From positions 124,001-188,000 of the forward strand of contig CAVSPW010000004.1 in NCBI GenBank assembly GCA_963729935.1: a stretch of DNA of 64,000 nucleotides, given 5' to 3'. Under the pieces are notes generated by a model. The model was not told the DNA's origin. It saw only the letters and a list, made by a program, of their open reading frames with translations, and ran no database searches. The translations under genes were made by a program, and so were the position numbers. Numbering within the stretch: position 1 is the first letter of the stretch; each line of letters opens with the position of its first letter. Below, in pieces: positions 8,319 through 16,574 of the stretch. This DNA is from CAIKMD01 sp963729935 (GTDB lineage: Bacteria > Pseudomonadota > Alphaproteobacteria > ATCC43930 > CGMCC-115725).

Positions 8319-9587
8319 ATGCTGTCACGCGCCGACAACGAACGCTTGGTGAGGGTCGGGCAGGGAACACCGGCGGGCACCTTGTTTCGCCGTTACTGGC
8401 AGCCCGCCTGCCTCTCGACCGAGATACCGGAGCCCGACGGTCCGCCGGTCCGTGTCCGGCTCTTGGGCGAGGATTTGATCGCCTTTCGCGATACCGATGG
8501 CCGGGTCGGTCTCGTCGATGCCTATTGTCCGCATCGTCGGGCGCCATTGTTTTTCGGCCGAAACGAAGAATGCGGGCTGCGTTGCGTCTATCACGGCTGG
8601 AAGTTCGACGTCGCCGGGAATTGCGTGGATCTTCCCTCCGAACCCGAAACCAGTCCGATGAAGGCGGGGATCAAGCTCATCGCCTATCCGACGCAGGAGA
8701 AGGCCGGAATCGTGTGGGCGTATCTCGGGCCCGTCGAGACCATGCCGGAACCGCCCGACTACGAATGGACACGGGCGCCGGCGACGCATCGCTATGTCTC
8801 GAAGACCTATGAGGCCTGCAACTATCTCCAGGCCCTCGAGGGCGGTCTCGATACGGCGCATTCCTCCTTTCTCCACAATCTCAGGCTCGGCGACAAATCC
8901 TTGCCGCGGCTGCGCGACCGCGCGCCGCGCCTCGATGTCGAGCGAACCGATTACGGATACTCTTATCTGTCGACGCGCCAGCTCGGCGCCGAGGGAAGCT
9001 ACGTTCGTCTCTATCACTATGTGATGCCGTATCAGCAGATGCGCGGCGGCATCAACGGCGTCCTCGGGCGCAACGACGTGCCGAAGCTCGACGGCCATAT
9101 CTGGGTCCCGATCGATGACGAACAAACTAATGTCTATAACTGGTGCTATAGCGCCGACCCGTCGGTCTCGATTCCCGAGGAGATCGCGGAAGCGCATGAG
9201 CACCATTCCGGCCGCGGCAAGGACGATCTCATTCCGGGAAGCTTCAAGCTGAAGCGGAACCCGTCGAACGACTATTGGATCGACCGCGACGTGCAACGGA
9301 CGAAGACCTTCACTGGCATCGACGGCGTCAACACCCAAGACTTCGCCATCCAAGAAGGCATGGGGCCGATCGTCGACCGTTCGCACGAATATCTGGGTTC
9401 TACCGACCGCGCCATCGTGACATTGCGCCGGATGCTTCTCGAAGCGACCGCTGCGGTCGCGCGCGGCGAAACGCCGCCCGGCGCCGATCCCCGGACCCAT
9501 CGCGCCATCCGGCCTTATGACGGGCTCGTCCCGCCTGGCCGCAGCTGGCGCGAGACCTTCGCCGACGATCTCGTTTGCAAGTGGTAG
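8319..9587 (+). CDS. Rieske-type aromatic ring-hydroxylating oxygenase, phthalate-4,5-dioxygenase-like alpha subunit
   Basis: The N-terminal half contains the Rieske [2Fe-2S] ligands: Cys70 and His72 in YCPHRRAPL, and Cys89 and His92 in CVYHGW. The catalytic half holds the mononuclear iron site in EGGLDTAHSSFLH (Asp178, His181, His186). The HSSFLH spacing and overall length of 422 residues are those of the single-component-type oxygenases represented by phthalate 4,5-dioxygenase and related demethylases, which need a separate reductase. No reductase gene lies next to it. GGGAGG precedes the ATG. It follows the TTT receptor on the same strand. Substrate unknown; an aromatic carboxylate is a reasonable inference from the neighbour. 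Confidence 0.88.
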   Translation: MLSRADNERLVRVGQGTPAGTLFRRYWQPACLSTEIPEPDGPPVRVRLLGEDLIAFRDTDGRVGLVDAYCPHRRAPLFFGRNEECGLRCVYHGWKFDVAGNCVDLPSEPETSPMKAGIKLIAYPTQEKAGIVWAYLGPVETMPEPPDYEWTRAPATHRYVSKTYEACNYLQALEGGLDTAHSSFLHNLRLGDKSLPRLRDRAPRLDVERTDYGYSYLSTRQLGAEGSYVRLYHYVMPYQQMRGGINGVLGRNDVPKLDGHIWVPIDDEQTNVYNWCYSADPSVSIPEEIAEAHEHHSGRGKDDLIPGSFKLKRNPSNDYWIDRDVQRTKTFTGIDGVNTQDFAIQEGMGPIVDRSHEYLGSTDRAIVTLRRMLLEATAAVARGETPPGADPRTHRAIRPYDGLVPPGRSWRETFADDLVCKW

Positions 9588-9615
9588 CGGGCGTCGACGC
9601 GCGACGAGAGCGGGT

Positions 9616-10530
9616 CTAGGGCAGCGTGCCCCGGTCGGGCCCGGTGCCGAGCCGCGCCGGCGCGTTGAGGCGCTCCAATTCCAAGAGCAGCGCGTTCTGA
9701 TCCAGCTCGGCGCCGCCCTGAGCGACGAGATCGCGATAAAGCCCGGTGACGCATTCGCTCAAGGGCAGGCGCAGCTTCGCCGCCTTGGCGGCGTCGAGGA
9801 TCGTGTCCTGATCCTTCAACTGCACCCGGGCGCGCCCGCCGGGAAGAAAATCGCGCTCGATCATGCGCTTGCCGTGAAGTTCGAGGATGCGGCTGTCGGC
9901 GAAGCCGCCGCGCAGCGCCTCGCGCACCGCCGCGGGATCGGCGCCGCTCGCCGCCGCCAGCAGCAAGGCTTCCGATACCGCGCCGATGGTGATCGCAACG
10001 ATGGCCTGATTGCAGCATTTGGCGAGCTGGCCGCTGCCGGCGGGCCCGACCAAGGTGGCGCGGCCCACGGCGGCGAAAACCGGCGCGGCGCGCGCGAAAT
10101 CGCGGCGCTCTCCGCCCACCATGATGGCGAGGCTGCCGGCTTGCGCCCCCACGATGCCGCCCGAGACCGGCGCGTCGAGATAGGCGATGCCGCGCGCGGC
10201 GAAACGCTGCGCATGGTCGCGCGCCAAGGGCGGCGGGCTCGAGCTCATATCGATGACGAGGGCGCCGGGCTTCAGCGCCGCGGCCGCGCCGTCGGGCCCG
10301 AACAGCACGGCTTCGACCGCCGGGCCGTTCTCGAGCATGGTGATGACGAGATCGGCGCCGGAAGCGGCCTCGGCCGGCGTGGACGCGACGCGGCCGCTGG
10401 CCCCGCAGGCGGCCTCGGCCTTGGCGCGGGTGCGGTTCCACAGGCTCAAGGGAAATCCGGCCGCCATCAGGCGCCCGGCCATGGGCGCGCCCATCAAGCC
10501 GATGCCCAGGAAGGCGATGCGCTCGGTCAT
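9616..10530 (-). CDS. NAD(P)-dependent beta-hydroxyacid dehydrogenase (3-hydroxyisobutyrate dehydrogenase family)
   Basis: A 304-residue member of the family that includes 3-hydroxyisobutyrate dehydrogenase and tartronate semialdehyde reductase. Residues 9-17 are the Rossmann loop GIGLMGAPM. The substrate-binding motif DAPVSGG is at 119-125 and the catalytic Lys171 sits in GSGQLAKCCNQ with Asn174 nearby, so the enzyme looks intact. AAGGA precedes the ATG. It converges with the Rieske gene and is divergent from the IlvD/Edd dehydratase 69 bases away, which suggests joint regulation and a role in hydroxy- or sugar-acid metabolism. Confidence 0.87.
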   Translation of the reverse strand: MTERIAFLGIGLMGAPMAGRLMAAGFPLSLWNRTRAKAEAACGASGRVASTPAEAASGADLVITMLENGPAVEAVLFGPDGAAAALKPGALVIDMSSSPPPLARDHAQRFAARGIAYLDAPVSGGIVGAQAGSLAIMVGGERRDFARAAPVFAAVGRATLVGPAGSGQLAKCCNQAIVAITIGAVSEALLLAAASGADPAAVREALRGGFADSRILELHGKRMIERDFLPGGRARVQLKDQDTILDAAKAAKLRLPLSECVTGLYRDLVAQGGAELDQNALLLELERLNAPARLGTGPDRGTLP

Positions 10531-10599
10531 GCTAGTATCCTTCTCAAATTCCGGTCATGGCGCGCGCGCCGGGCCGGCGTCAACCCGGAGGAGCCTGCC

Positions 10600-12330
10600 A
10601 TGCCCGATGAAACGCCGAAGAAGACCCTGCGCAGCGCCGCCTGGTTCGGCAAGCAGGATCGCGACGGCTTCAATCATCGCGCCTGGATGCGCAATCAGGG
10701 TTTGCCCACGCATCTCTTCGACGGCAGGCCGGTGATCGGCATCTGCAACACCTGGTCCGAGCTCACGCCCTGCAACGCGCATTTCCGCGACATCGCCGAG
10801 CATGTGAAGCGCGGCGTCTACGAGATGGGCGGCTTCCCTTTGGAATTTCCGGTGATGAGCCTGGGCGAAACCCTGATGCGCCCCACGACCATGCTCTTCC
10901 GCAACCTCGCCAGCATGGATGTCGAGGAATCGATCCGCGCCAATCCCTTGGATGGGCTCGTGCTGCTGGTCGGCTGCGACAAGACCACGCCCGCCTTGAT
11001 GATGGGGGCGGCGAGCTGCGATCTGCCGGCGATCGTGGTCTCGGGCGGACCGATGCTCGACGGCAAGTTCCGCGGCAAGGATATCGGCTCGGGCACGGAT
11101 GTCTGGGCGATGAGCGAGCAGGTGCGCGCCGGAAGCTTGACCTTGGCCGATTTCATGGAGGCCGAGGCTTGCATGTCGCGCTCGGCCGGGCATTGCATGA
11201 CCATGGGCACGGCCTCGACCATGGCGAGCATGGTCGAGGCGCTCGGCATGGGCCTGCCCGCCAACGCCGCGATCCCGGCGGTCGATTCACGGCGCTATGT
11301 TCTGGCGCATATGGCGGGGCGGCGCATCGTCGAGATGGTGCGCGAGGATCTGCGCATGTCGAAAATCCTGACGCGGCAGGCTTTCGAGAACGCGATCCGG
11401 GTCAATGCCGCGATCGGCGGTTCGACCAACGCGATCGTCCATCTCTTGGCGATCGCCGGGCGCATGGGGGTCACGCTCGAACTCGAGGATTTCGACCGGC
11501 TCGGCCATGGGATGCCGTTGCTGGTCGATCTCCGGCCCTCGGGAAGATTTCTGATGGAGGAATTCTTCTATGCCGGCGGGTTGCCGGCGGTGATCGCCGA
11601 ACTGGGCGGGCTTCTTCATCGCGACGCGCTCACCGTCACCGGCAAGAGCCTCGGCGAGAACAACGAGGGCGCGCCGTGCTGGAACCGCGAGGTGATCCGG
11701 CCGCTCGACAAACCCTTGCAGAAGCATGCCGGCATTGCCGTGTTGCGCGGCAATCTCTGCCCGGACGGCGCGGTCATCAAGCCCTCGGCGGCGACGCAAG
11801 CCTTGCTCAAGCATCGCGGCCGCGCGGTCGTGTTCGAGACGATCGAGGATTTCAAGGCGCGCGTCGACGATCCCGCGCTCGATATCGACGAGAGCTGCGT
11901 CATGGTGCTGAAAGGCGCGGGGCCACGCGGCTATCCCGGCTTCCCCGAACTCGGCAATCTGCCGCTGCCGAAGAAGGTCTTGAAAAAGGGCATCACCGAC
12001 ATGGTGCGGATCTCGGATGCGCGCATGAGCGGCACCGCCTATGGCGCGGTCGTGCTCCATGTCTCGCCGGAATCGGCAGCCGGCGGCACGCTCGCGCTGG
12101 TGAAGGACGGCGATATGATCGAGCTCGATGTCGAGCGCCGCCGCCTTCATCTCGATGTGAGTGATGCCGAGCTGCAGCGCCGGCGCGCGGCCTGGAAGCC
12201 GCCCGCGCCGGCGGCGGAGCGCGGCTGGGTCAAGCTCTACACCGAGCATGTGATGCAGGCCCATCAGGGCTGCGACTTGGATTTCCTCGTCGGCAAGAGC
12301 GGCGCCGCCGTGCCGCGGCCGGCGCATTGA
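10600..12330 (+). CDS. IlvD/Edd family dehydratase, L-arabinonate/sugar-acid dehydratase-like
   Basis: A 576-residue dehydratase with the [Fe-S] cysteines of the IlvD/Edd family visible in LVGCDKTTPALMMGAA and in SAGHCMTMGTAST. The motif order GGPMLDGKFRGKDIGSGTD and length fit the L-arabinonate/D-xylonate dehydratase branch more closely than biosynthetic dihydroxy-acid dehydratase. It removes water from a sugar acid or dihydroxy acid to give a 2-keto-3-deoxy acid. The open frame extends about 360 codons upstream, but that part is antisense to the neighbouring dehydrogenase gene; the ATG at 10600 has GGAGG just upstream. It is divergent from the 3-hydroxyisobutyrate-type dehydrogenase. Confidence 0.9.
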   Translation: MPDETPKKTLRSAAWFGKQDRDGFNHRAWMRNQGLPTHLFDGRPVIGICNTWSELTPCNAHFRDIAEHVKRGVYEMGGFPLEFPVMSLGETLMRPTTMLFRNLASMDVEESIRANPLDGLVLLVGCDKTTPALMMGAASCDLPAIVVSGGPMLDGKFRGKDIGSGTDVWAMSEQVRAGSLTLADFMEAEACMSRSAGHCMTMGTASTMASMVEALGMGLPANAAIPAVDSRRYVLAHMAGRRIVEMVREDLRMSKILTRQAFENAIRVNAAIGGSTNAIVHLLAIAGRMGVTLELEDFDRLGHGMPLLVDLRPSGRFLMEEFFYAGGLPAVIAELGGLLHRDALTVTGKSLGENNEGAPCWNREVIRPLDKPLQKHAGIAVLRGNLCPDGAVIKPSAATQALLKHRGRAVVFETIEDFKARVDDPALDIDESCVMVLKGAGPRGYPGFPELGNLPLPKKVLKKGITDMVRISDARMSGTAYGAVVLHVSPESAAGGTLALVKDGDMIELDVERRRLHLDVSDAELQRRRAAWKPPAPAAERGWVKLYTEHVMQAHQGCDLDFLVGKSGAAVPRPAH

Positions 12331-12359
12331 GGTGGTAGGCTGATGCGGCATCTGTGCAG

Positions 12360-13211
12360 CTAGTATCGCCTTTTTAGGAATGGCGTCACCGTGAACTTCG
12401 CGAAATAGGGCTCTGATCTCGCCATGTTCATCAGATCCCAATACATCTGGCGCGCCAGAGGGTCGGCCAAGCCCACAGGGTAGCTGAATTTATATGCTGG
12501 GTGCGGCTCGAGCCACTCGAACGATCGTTCAAATTCCGGTTTCAGATAATCGTAAATGCCCCAGCGAATATTGTTCAAGAATTCGGCAATCGTACTGTAG
12601 TGGTAGCCAAAGACATGTCGATGGAACCAGTCAAAGAACTCTGGCAGCACAGTGTAGCCGCTCCCTTCGTTAATCGGATGACCGTGACCGGCAAGAATGC
12701 GACAAATTCGCCGTACGTTGCCCTGGAGGCGAGCGAAATTGTGCTTACCAATATCGCCACAGATTTTCAGGTAGGTGATGCGCTTGATCCGCATGTCCAA
12801 CTGAAGAGAAATAGACGGCAGCCACACTTTTTCGACAAATGATTCGCCCTCAAGCCAATCAATGAAAGCGTCAACGGGCTTTAGGATAGCGGTTGCGTTG
12901 GTATTGAGCGTGGGACTCTTGCAAATTTCCCGCATGTAGAAGAGAAAAGTGAGGTTTGTTTCGTGGCTGCCGCTTGGTGGCTCGGGTAAGTCGAATGGCA
13001 GTGCGTTCGAGCGTCGCCTTTGAGGAATTGAAAGAAAGTCGCCGAGGAGAATATTGAATAGCCGCATATGCGTGCCGGTCTCGAACATCAAAGTGATATC
13101 TTCGACGTTCTCGTTCTTCACGAACATCTCGTAGTTGACCATATCATCGATCATCTCCCAGACGGCTTTGAGGATGATCGCTTCCTGTTCGATCTTCGTG
13201 AAGGCTGCCAT
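12360..13211 (-). CDS. Hypothetical protein of atypical base composition (283 aa)
   Basis: I do not recognise this 283-residue protein. It is soluble, predicted mainly helical, and rich in aromatic residues, with FFDWFHRHVFGYHYSTIAEF and a C-terminal MYWDLMNMARSEPYFAKF. The DNA is visibly less G+C-rich, and its codons less biased, than those of flanking genes, which suggests acquisition by transfer. The ATG at 13211 is used because upstream in-frame codons overlap the hydrolase gene; only a weak AAAGAAG precedes it. It lies 17 bases after the hydrolase on the same strand, so it could be read as the last gene of that operon. Confidence 0.6.
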   Translation of the reverse strand: MAAFTKIEQEAIILKAVWEMIDDMVNYEMFVKNENVEDITLMFETGTHMRLFNILLGDFLSIPQRRRSNALPFDLPEPPSGSHETNLTFLFYMREICKSPTLNTNATAILKPVDAFIDWLEGESFVEKVWLPSISLQLDMRIKRITYLKICGDIGKHNFARLQGNVRRICRILAGHGHPINEGSGYTVLPEFFDWFHRHVFGYHYSTIAEFLNNIRWGIYDYLKPEFERSFEWLEPHPAYKFSYPVGLADPLARQMYWDLMNMARSEPYFAKFTVTPFLKRRY

Positions 13212-13228
13212 TGTTGCTTCTTTGGGTC

Positions 13229-14086
13229 TCACCCCGCTGCCACCTTCCGCTTCAGCCAATCGAGGGTGATCGCGATCAGGGTCGGATCGCCGGAGCCGAA
13301 ATGGTTGCGGCTCTCGGTGATATGCGTCTCGCACTGGGCGCCCGCGGCGGCGGCCATCGATTCGGTCTCCGACACCGGCACGACCGCGTCGGCGCGCGGG
13401 TGAATGAGCAGCAGCGGCCGCGGCGCGATCTCGGCGATCGTGTCCTCGGGGTTGAATCCCAGCATGCTCATCGCCGTCTCGGCGGTGAATTCCATGGTCG
13501 CCCCCGGCGGCAGGCCGCCGCGATTGCTCTCAGGGATGTACACAATGTCGAAGCGGTTCAGCATCACGGACCGGCCGGTCTCGGCCTTGACGCGCTTGGC
13601 GTCCTCGAGGCGCTCGAGGAAAGACCGCCATTGCGCCGGATCGCGATATTGGAAGCGGAAACGGCGCTCGCCCCTGCCGATCGCGCCATTGGCCGCACAG
13701 AATTTCAAGCGCTGGTCGTTTGCGGTGACATGGAGCGCGACCGAGCCGCCGAGGCTCGCGCCGATCACGCCGATGCGGTCGCGATCGATGCCCGGCTGGG
13801 TTTCCAGGAAATCGATCGCGTGGTGCAGATCGCGCGCCTCTTCGAGGCAGATGACATTGGCGCGCTCGCCCTCGCTCTGGCCGCAGCCGCGAAAATCGAA
13901 GCGCAGCACGACATAGCCGGCGAGGGTCAGCGCTTGCGCCAGCTCGGGATGGCCGGCGCCGCGGCAGCTCCCGCCGAAACCGTGGCAGAGAATGATCGCC
14001 GGACGCGGTTTCGCTGGGCCGTCGGGCACGTGCAGCACGCCTTTGAGGGCGATGCCATCCGAAGGAAAACTGATCGCCTGTTCCAT
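13229..14086 (-). CDS. Alpha/beta hydrolase (esterase/peptidase S9-like)
   Basis: A 285-residue alpha/beta hydrolase. The oxyanion segment CHGFGGSCRG is near residue 34, the nucleophile elbow GASLGGS near 110, an acid in HPRADAVVP near 232 and a likely catalytic His in SRNHFG near 261. It is the single-domain, cytoplasmic type with no signal peptide. It lies seven bases after the SDR gene and shares its direction, so the two are probably co-translated; the AAGGGG in the SDR 3' end may serve as ribosome-binding site. Substrate is not evident. Confidence 0.82.
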   Translation of the reverse strand: MEQAISFPSDGIALKGVLHVPDGPAKPRPAIILCHGFGGSCRGAGHPELAQALTLAGYVVLRFDFRGCGQSEGERANVICLEEARDLHHAIDFLETQPGIDRDRIGVIGASLGGSVALHVTANDQRLKFCAANGAIGRGERRFRFQYRDPAQWRSFLERLEDAKRVKAETGRSVMLNRFDIVYIPESNRGGLPPGATMEFTAETAMSMLGFNPEDTIAEIAPRPLLLIHPRADAVVPVSETESMAAAAGAQCETHITESRNHFGSGDPTLIAITLDWLKRKVAAG

Positions 14087-14093
14087 GATGCGT

Positions 14094-14876
14094 TCACCCC
14101 TTGGGACTGAGCTTGCCGAAGCGCGTGCCGTAATCGATCGGCAGCACTTCGCCGGTGATGAGATCGGGCCCGTCGATGAACCAGCACACCATTTGCGCGA
14201 TGTCCTCGGCGAAAGCGGTCTTGCCCACCGGCGTGATCTTCGCCATCTCGGCGACGCGCTCGTTGAAGCGTTGCTCGCCCAAGAGGTTCTTCATCCAGCG
14301 GGTGGCAACGAAGCCCGGCGCTACCGCGTTGACGCGGATCGCGGGCGCGAGCTGGCGCGCGAGCGCGATGGTCATCGAATTGAGCGCGCCTTTCGAGGCG
14401 CCATAGGCGATCGAGCTGCCTTCGCCGTCGAGCGCGCCCAAGGCCGAGACGTTGACGATCGCGCCGTTGCCCTGCTTCTTCATTTGCGGCACGACGGCGC
14501 GGATCATCTGATAGGTGCCGACGACATTGACCGCGTAGATCTCGAGAAAATCGGGGCCGTTGAGCGCATCGAGATCGCCCGGGCGCGCGGGCTTGGTCTT
14601 GCCCGCGCTGTTGACCAGCGCGTCGATCCGGCCCCAGCGCTCGATCGCGGCTTGGGCCATGCCGCGGCAAGCCTTGTCGTCCGCGATGTCGGCCTGGTGC
14701 AGGAGCACATCGACGCCGAAAGCACGGCACGAAGCGGCGGTTTCCTCGGCCTCGGCGCGGCTCTTGGTGTAGTTGACCACGACGCGGCAACCTCTCGACG
14801 CCAGAAGCTTCGCGGTCTCGGCGCCGATGCCGGTGGCGGAGCCCGTAACGATGGCGACGCCGTCCTTGATGTTCAC
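14094..14876 (-). CDS. SDR-family oxidoreductase, FabG-like
   Basis: A classical short-chain dehydrogenase of 260 residues. The cofactor loop is GSATGIGAE near 12-20, the NSAG-type motif is NSAGKTK near 90, and the catalytic Ser and Tyr-x3-Lys lie in NVSALGALDGEGSSIAYGAS followed by K. It should reduce or oxidise a keto/hydroxy group using NAD(P)H. The start is a GTG with GGGAGGAAAGC directly upstream. It is the first gene of a minus-strand group with an alpha/beta hydrolase and an unknown gene. Confidence 0.87.
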   Translation of the reverse strand: MNIKDGVAIVTGSATGIGAETAKLLASRGCRVVVNYTKSRAEAEETAASCRAFGVDVLLHQADIADDKACRGMAQAAIERWGRIDALVNSAGKTKPARPGDLDALNGPDFLEIYAVNVVGTYQMIRAVVPQMKKQGNGAIVNVSALGALDGEGSSIAYGASKGALNSMTIALARQLAPAIRVNAVAPGFVATRWMKNLLGEQRFNERVAEMAKITPVGKTAFAEDIAQMVCWFIDGPDLITGEVLPIDYGTRFGKLSPKG

Positions 14877-15031
14877 GCTTTCCTCCCTTGCACGCCCGAG
14901 GCCTTGCTCGCCCGAGTAAGGCGAGTGTGGCGCGCGAGACCCGCTCGCGTAAAGCCGGTTCCGCTTGCGCCCATGAGGGGCGCGGTTTAGAGAGCCTTCG
15001 CCGGCGCGGCTTTTAAGGGAGGAGGCGCTCC

Positions 15032-16027
15032 ATGGCCGATCTTCAGCTCAGCATCGCGATGCAACCCAATGCGCGCTCGCGCGCGGTCCTGGACAGCGGC
15101 ATCAAGCCCGAGGGGATCGAGCTGCAATTCACCGCGCTTCATCCCTCGGAGATTTTTTGGCGCCAGCTGCGTTTCCAGGAATTCGACGTCTCGGAAATGT
15201 CGATGTCCTCGCTCTTGATCACGATCGCGAACGGCAATCGGGATTGGGTGGCGTTCCCGGTTTTCACCACGCGGCGCTTCTTCCACACCGGTATCTGGGT
15301 GCGCAACGATCGCGGCATCGAGAAGCCGGCCGATCTCAAGGGCAAGCGCGTCGGCGTGCCCGAATATCAGCAGACCGCCGCGCTCTGGGGACGCGGCGTG
15401 CTGCAGCATGAATTCGGTGTCGCGCCCAACGACATCGAATGGTTCATGGAGCGGACGGAGGAGGTGAGCCATGGCGGCGCAACCGGCTTCCGCCCGCCGC
15501 CCGGCCTGAAGTTCAACCGCATCCCGGCGAATGAGAGCATCGGTTCGATGCTGCTCGATGGCCGCCTCGACGCGGCGCTCCATTACATCGTCGGCAACAA
15601 TGTCGTCGACCGCAGCCAGGCCAATCTTGCCGACCGGCCGGAGGTGCGTCTCCTCTTTGCCGATCCCGCGGCGGAAGGGCGGCGCTATTTCGCCAAGACC
15701 GGGATGTTCCCGATCAATCACGGCATGGTCGTGCGCCGCTCGATCGCCGAGCGCCACCCCTGGGTGGTGCTCAACCTCTACAACGCCTTCCGCGCGGCCA
15801 AGGATCGCTGGCTTGCCCGGGTGAGCGAGGCGGTGCAGAGCCATGTGCAGTTGGGCATGCTGGCCCCGGAAGCGGCTGCCGGCTTGCTTGGCGACCCGTT
15901 CCCCTATGGCGTGGCCGCGAATCGCCGCGTCCTCGAGACCATTGCGGCCTATTCTCACGAGCAAGGGCTCACGCCCCGCACCCTGCCGCTCGACGCGATT
16001 TTCCCGCCTAACACCTTGGCACTTTGA
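15032..16027 (+). CDS. Type 2 periplasmic-binding-protein-fold protein without signal peptide, 4,5-dihydroxyphthalate-decarboxylase-like
   Basis: The protein has the two-lobe binding-protein fold seen in ABC receptors: LQLSIAMQPNARSRAVLDSG at the start, a Ser-rich hinge (DVSEMSMSSLL, residues 51-61) and DLKGKRVGVPEYQQTA near 103-118. It starts directly with the mature fold and has no export signal. Length (331 residues) and start pattern resemble 4,5-dihydroxyphthalate decarboxylase and its relatives, a cytoplasmic enzyme group that arose within this fold. GGAGGAGG precedes the ATG. No transporter subunits lie nearby. I therefore favour an enzyme, probably an aromatic acid decarboxylase, over a solute receptor, but this is inference. 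Confidence 0.7.
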   Translation: MADLQLSIAMQPNARSRAVLDSGIKPEGIELQFTALHPSEIFWRQLRFQEFDVSEMSMSSLLITIANGNRDWVAFPVFTTRRFFHTGIWVRNDRGIEKPADLKGKRVGVPEYQQTAALWGRGVLQHEFGVAPNDIEWFMERTEEVSHGGATGFRPPPGLKFNRIPANESIGSMLLDGRLDAALHYIVGNNVVDRSQANLADRPEVRLLFADPAAEGRRYFAKTGMFPINHGMVVRRSIAERHPWVVLNLYNAFRAAKDRWLARVSEAVQSHVQLGMLAPEAAAGLLGDPFPYGVAANRRVLETIAAYSHEQGLTPRTLPLDAIFPPNTLAL

Positions 16028-16077
16028 GGTTTTTGGGCGCCGGAGCGAGTCGCAGGCGATTCGCGCGGTGACCGCCG

Positions 16078-16092
16078 TTAACGATTCATTAA
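16078..16092 (+). promoter_or_regulatory. Candidate CtrA-binding site
   Basis: TTAA at 16078-16081 and TTAA at 16089-16092 are separated by exactly seven bases, matching the alphaproteobacterial CtrA consensus TTAA-N7-TTAA, and the second half extends to TTAACC. It lies 67 bases before the start codon at 16159, a usual position for CtrA-controlled promoters. Binding is inferred from sequence alone. Confidence 0.5.
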
Positions 16093-16158
16093 CCATTCTT
16101 AGCGCATTCCTACCCGCTCTGCGGAATAACGGTCGAACCTTTTCAGGGGGTTGGAGCC

Positions 16159-16374
16159 ATGCGTGCAAGTATCACGGCAAGTACTGCCGAAGACATCAGC
16201 GATTCTTGGCCGGCTGCGCGTCCGGCGAGCCCGGTGCGCGAGGAGCCTCAATCCTGGCTGCAACGCCTCATCCGGCGGCGCGAGCCAACGCTCTATCAAC
16301 GCTGCCTTGCGATCCATATCGTCGCAGCGACCGATTGCGATTCGGTCTCCGATTCACCGATCTCGCAATCATGA
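16159..16374 (+). CDS. Small hypothetical protein (71 aa), first of a coupled pair
   Basis: A 71-residue soluble protein. Its central basic segment, LIRRREPTLYQRCLAIHIVA at residues 40-59, resembles a motif I associate with small alphaproteobacterial proteins of unknown function. GGGGGTTGGAG lies a few bases before the ATG. Its TGA overlaps the ATG of the next micro-gene (ATGA), a strong sign that both are translated. A CtrA-type site lies upstream. Function unknown; a cell-cycle or envelope link is suggested only by the regulatory site. Confidence 0.6.
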   Translation: MRASITASTAEDISDSWPAARPASPVREEPQSWLQRLIRRREPTLYQRCLAIHIVAATDCDSVSDSPISQS

Positions 16375-16541
16375 GCGCGCGCCCGGAGACGCGGCGGCGC
16401 CGGCCGGATACGGGGTCACGCCCGGATGGTATCGACGAGATATTCGAGTTGCGCCCGCGCTCGCCCGCTTCGCGCGCGCTCGAGCCGGTTCTGATCGAGG
16501 ATGACAGCGAGACCGCGATCCCGGCGCTCATCCTCTTTTAG
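16371..16541 (+). CDS. Micro-protein (56 aa), ATGA-coupled to the preceding small gene
   Basis: The ATG at 16371 shares bases with the stop of the 71-residue gene. The product begins MSARPETRRRRPDTG, is strongly basic for its first 17 residues, and ends in an acidic and then hydrophobic tail (LIEDDSETAIPALILF). There is no signal peptide or transmembrane segment. The stop is a TAG at 16539-16541, 33 bases before the convergent HD gene. No family recognised; the coupling to its neighbour is the main evidence that it is real. Confidence 0.45.
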   Translation: MSARPETRRRRPDTGSRPDGIDEIFELRPRSPASRALEPVLIEDDSETAIPALILF

Positions 16542-16574
16542 CCCGTCGCTGCGAGGCGCGGGGCGGCGCGGCGG

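Noticed and set aside
9517..10599. A 937-codon frame suggesting a long N-terminal extension of the dehydratase.
   Set aside because: The first 361 codons are antisense to the 3-hydroxyisobutyrate-type dehydrogenase; the ATG at 10600 has a good ribosome-binding site and matches the family start.
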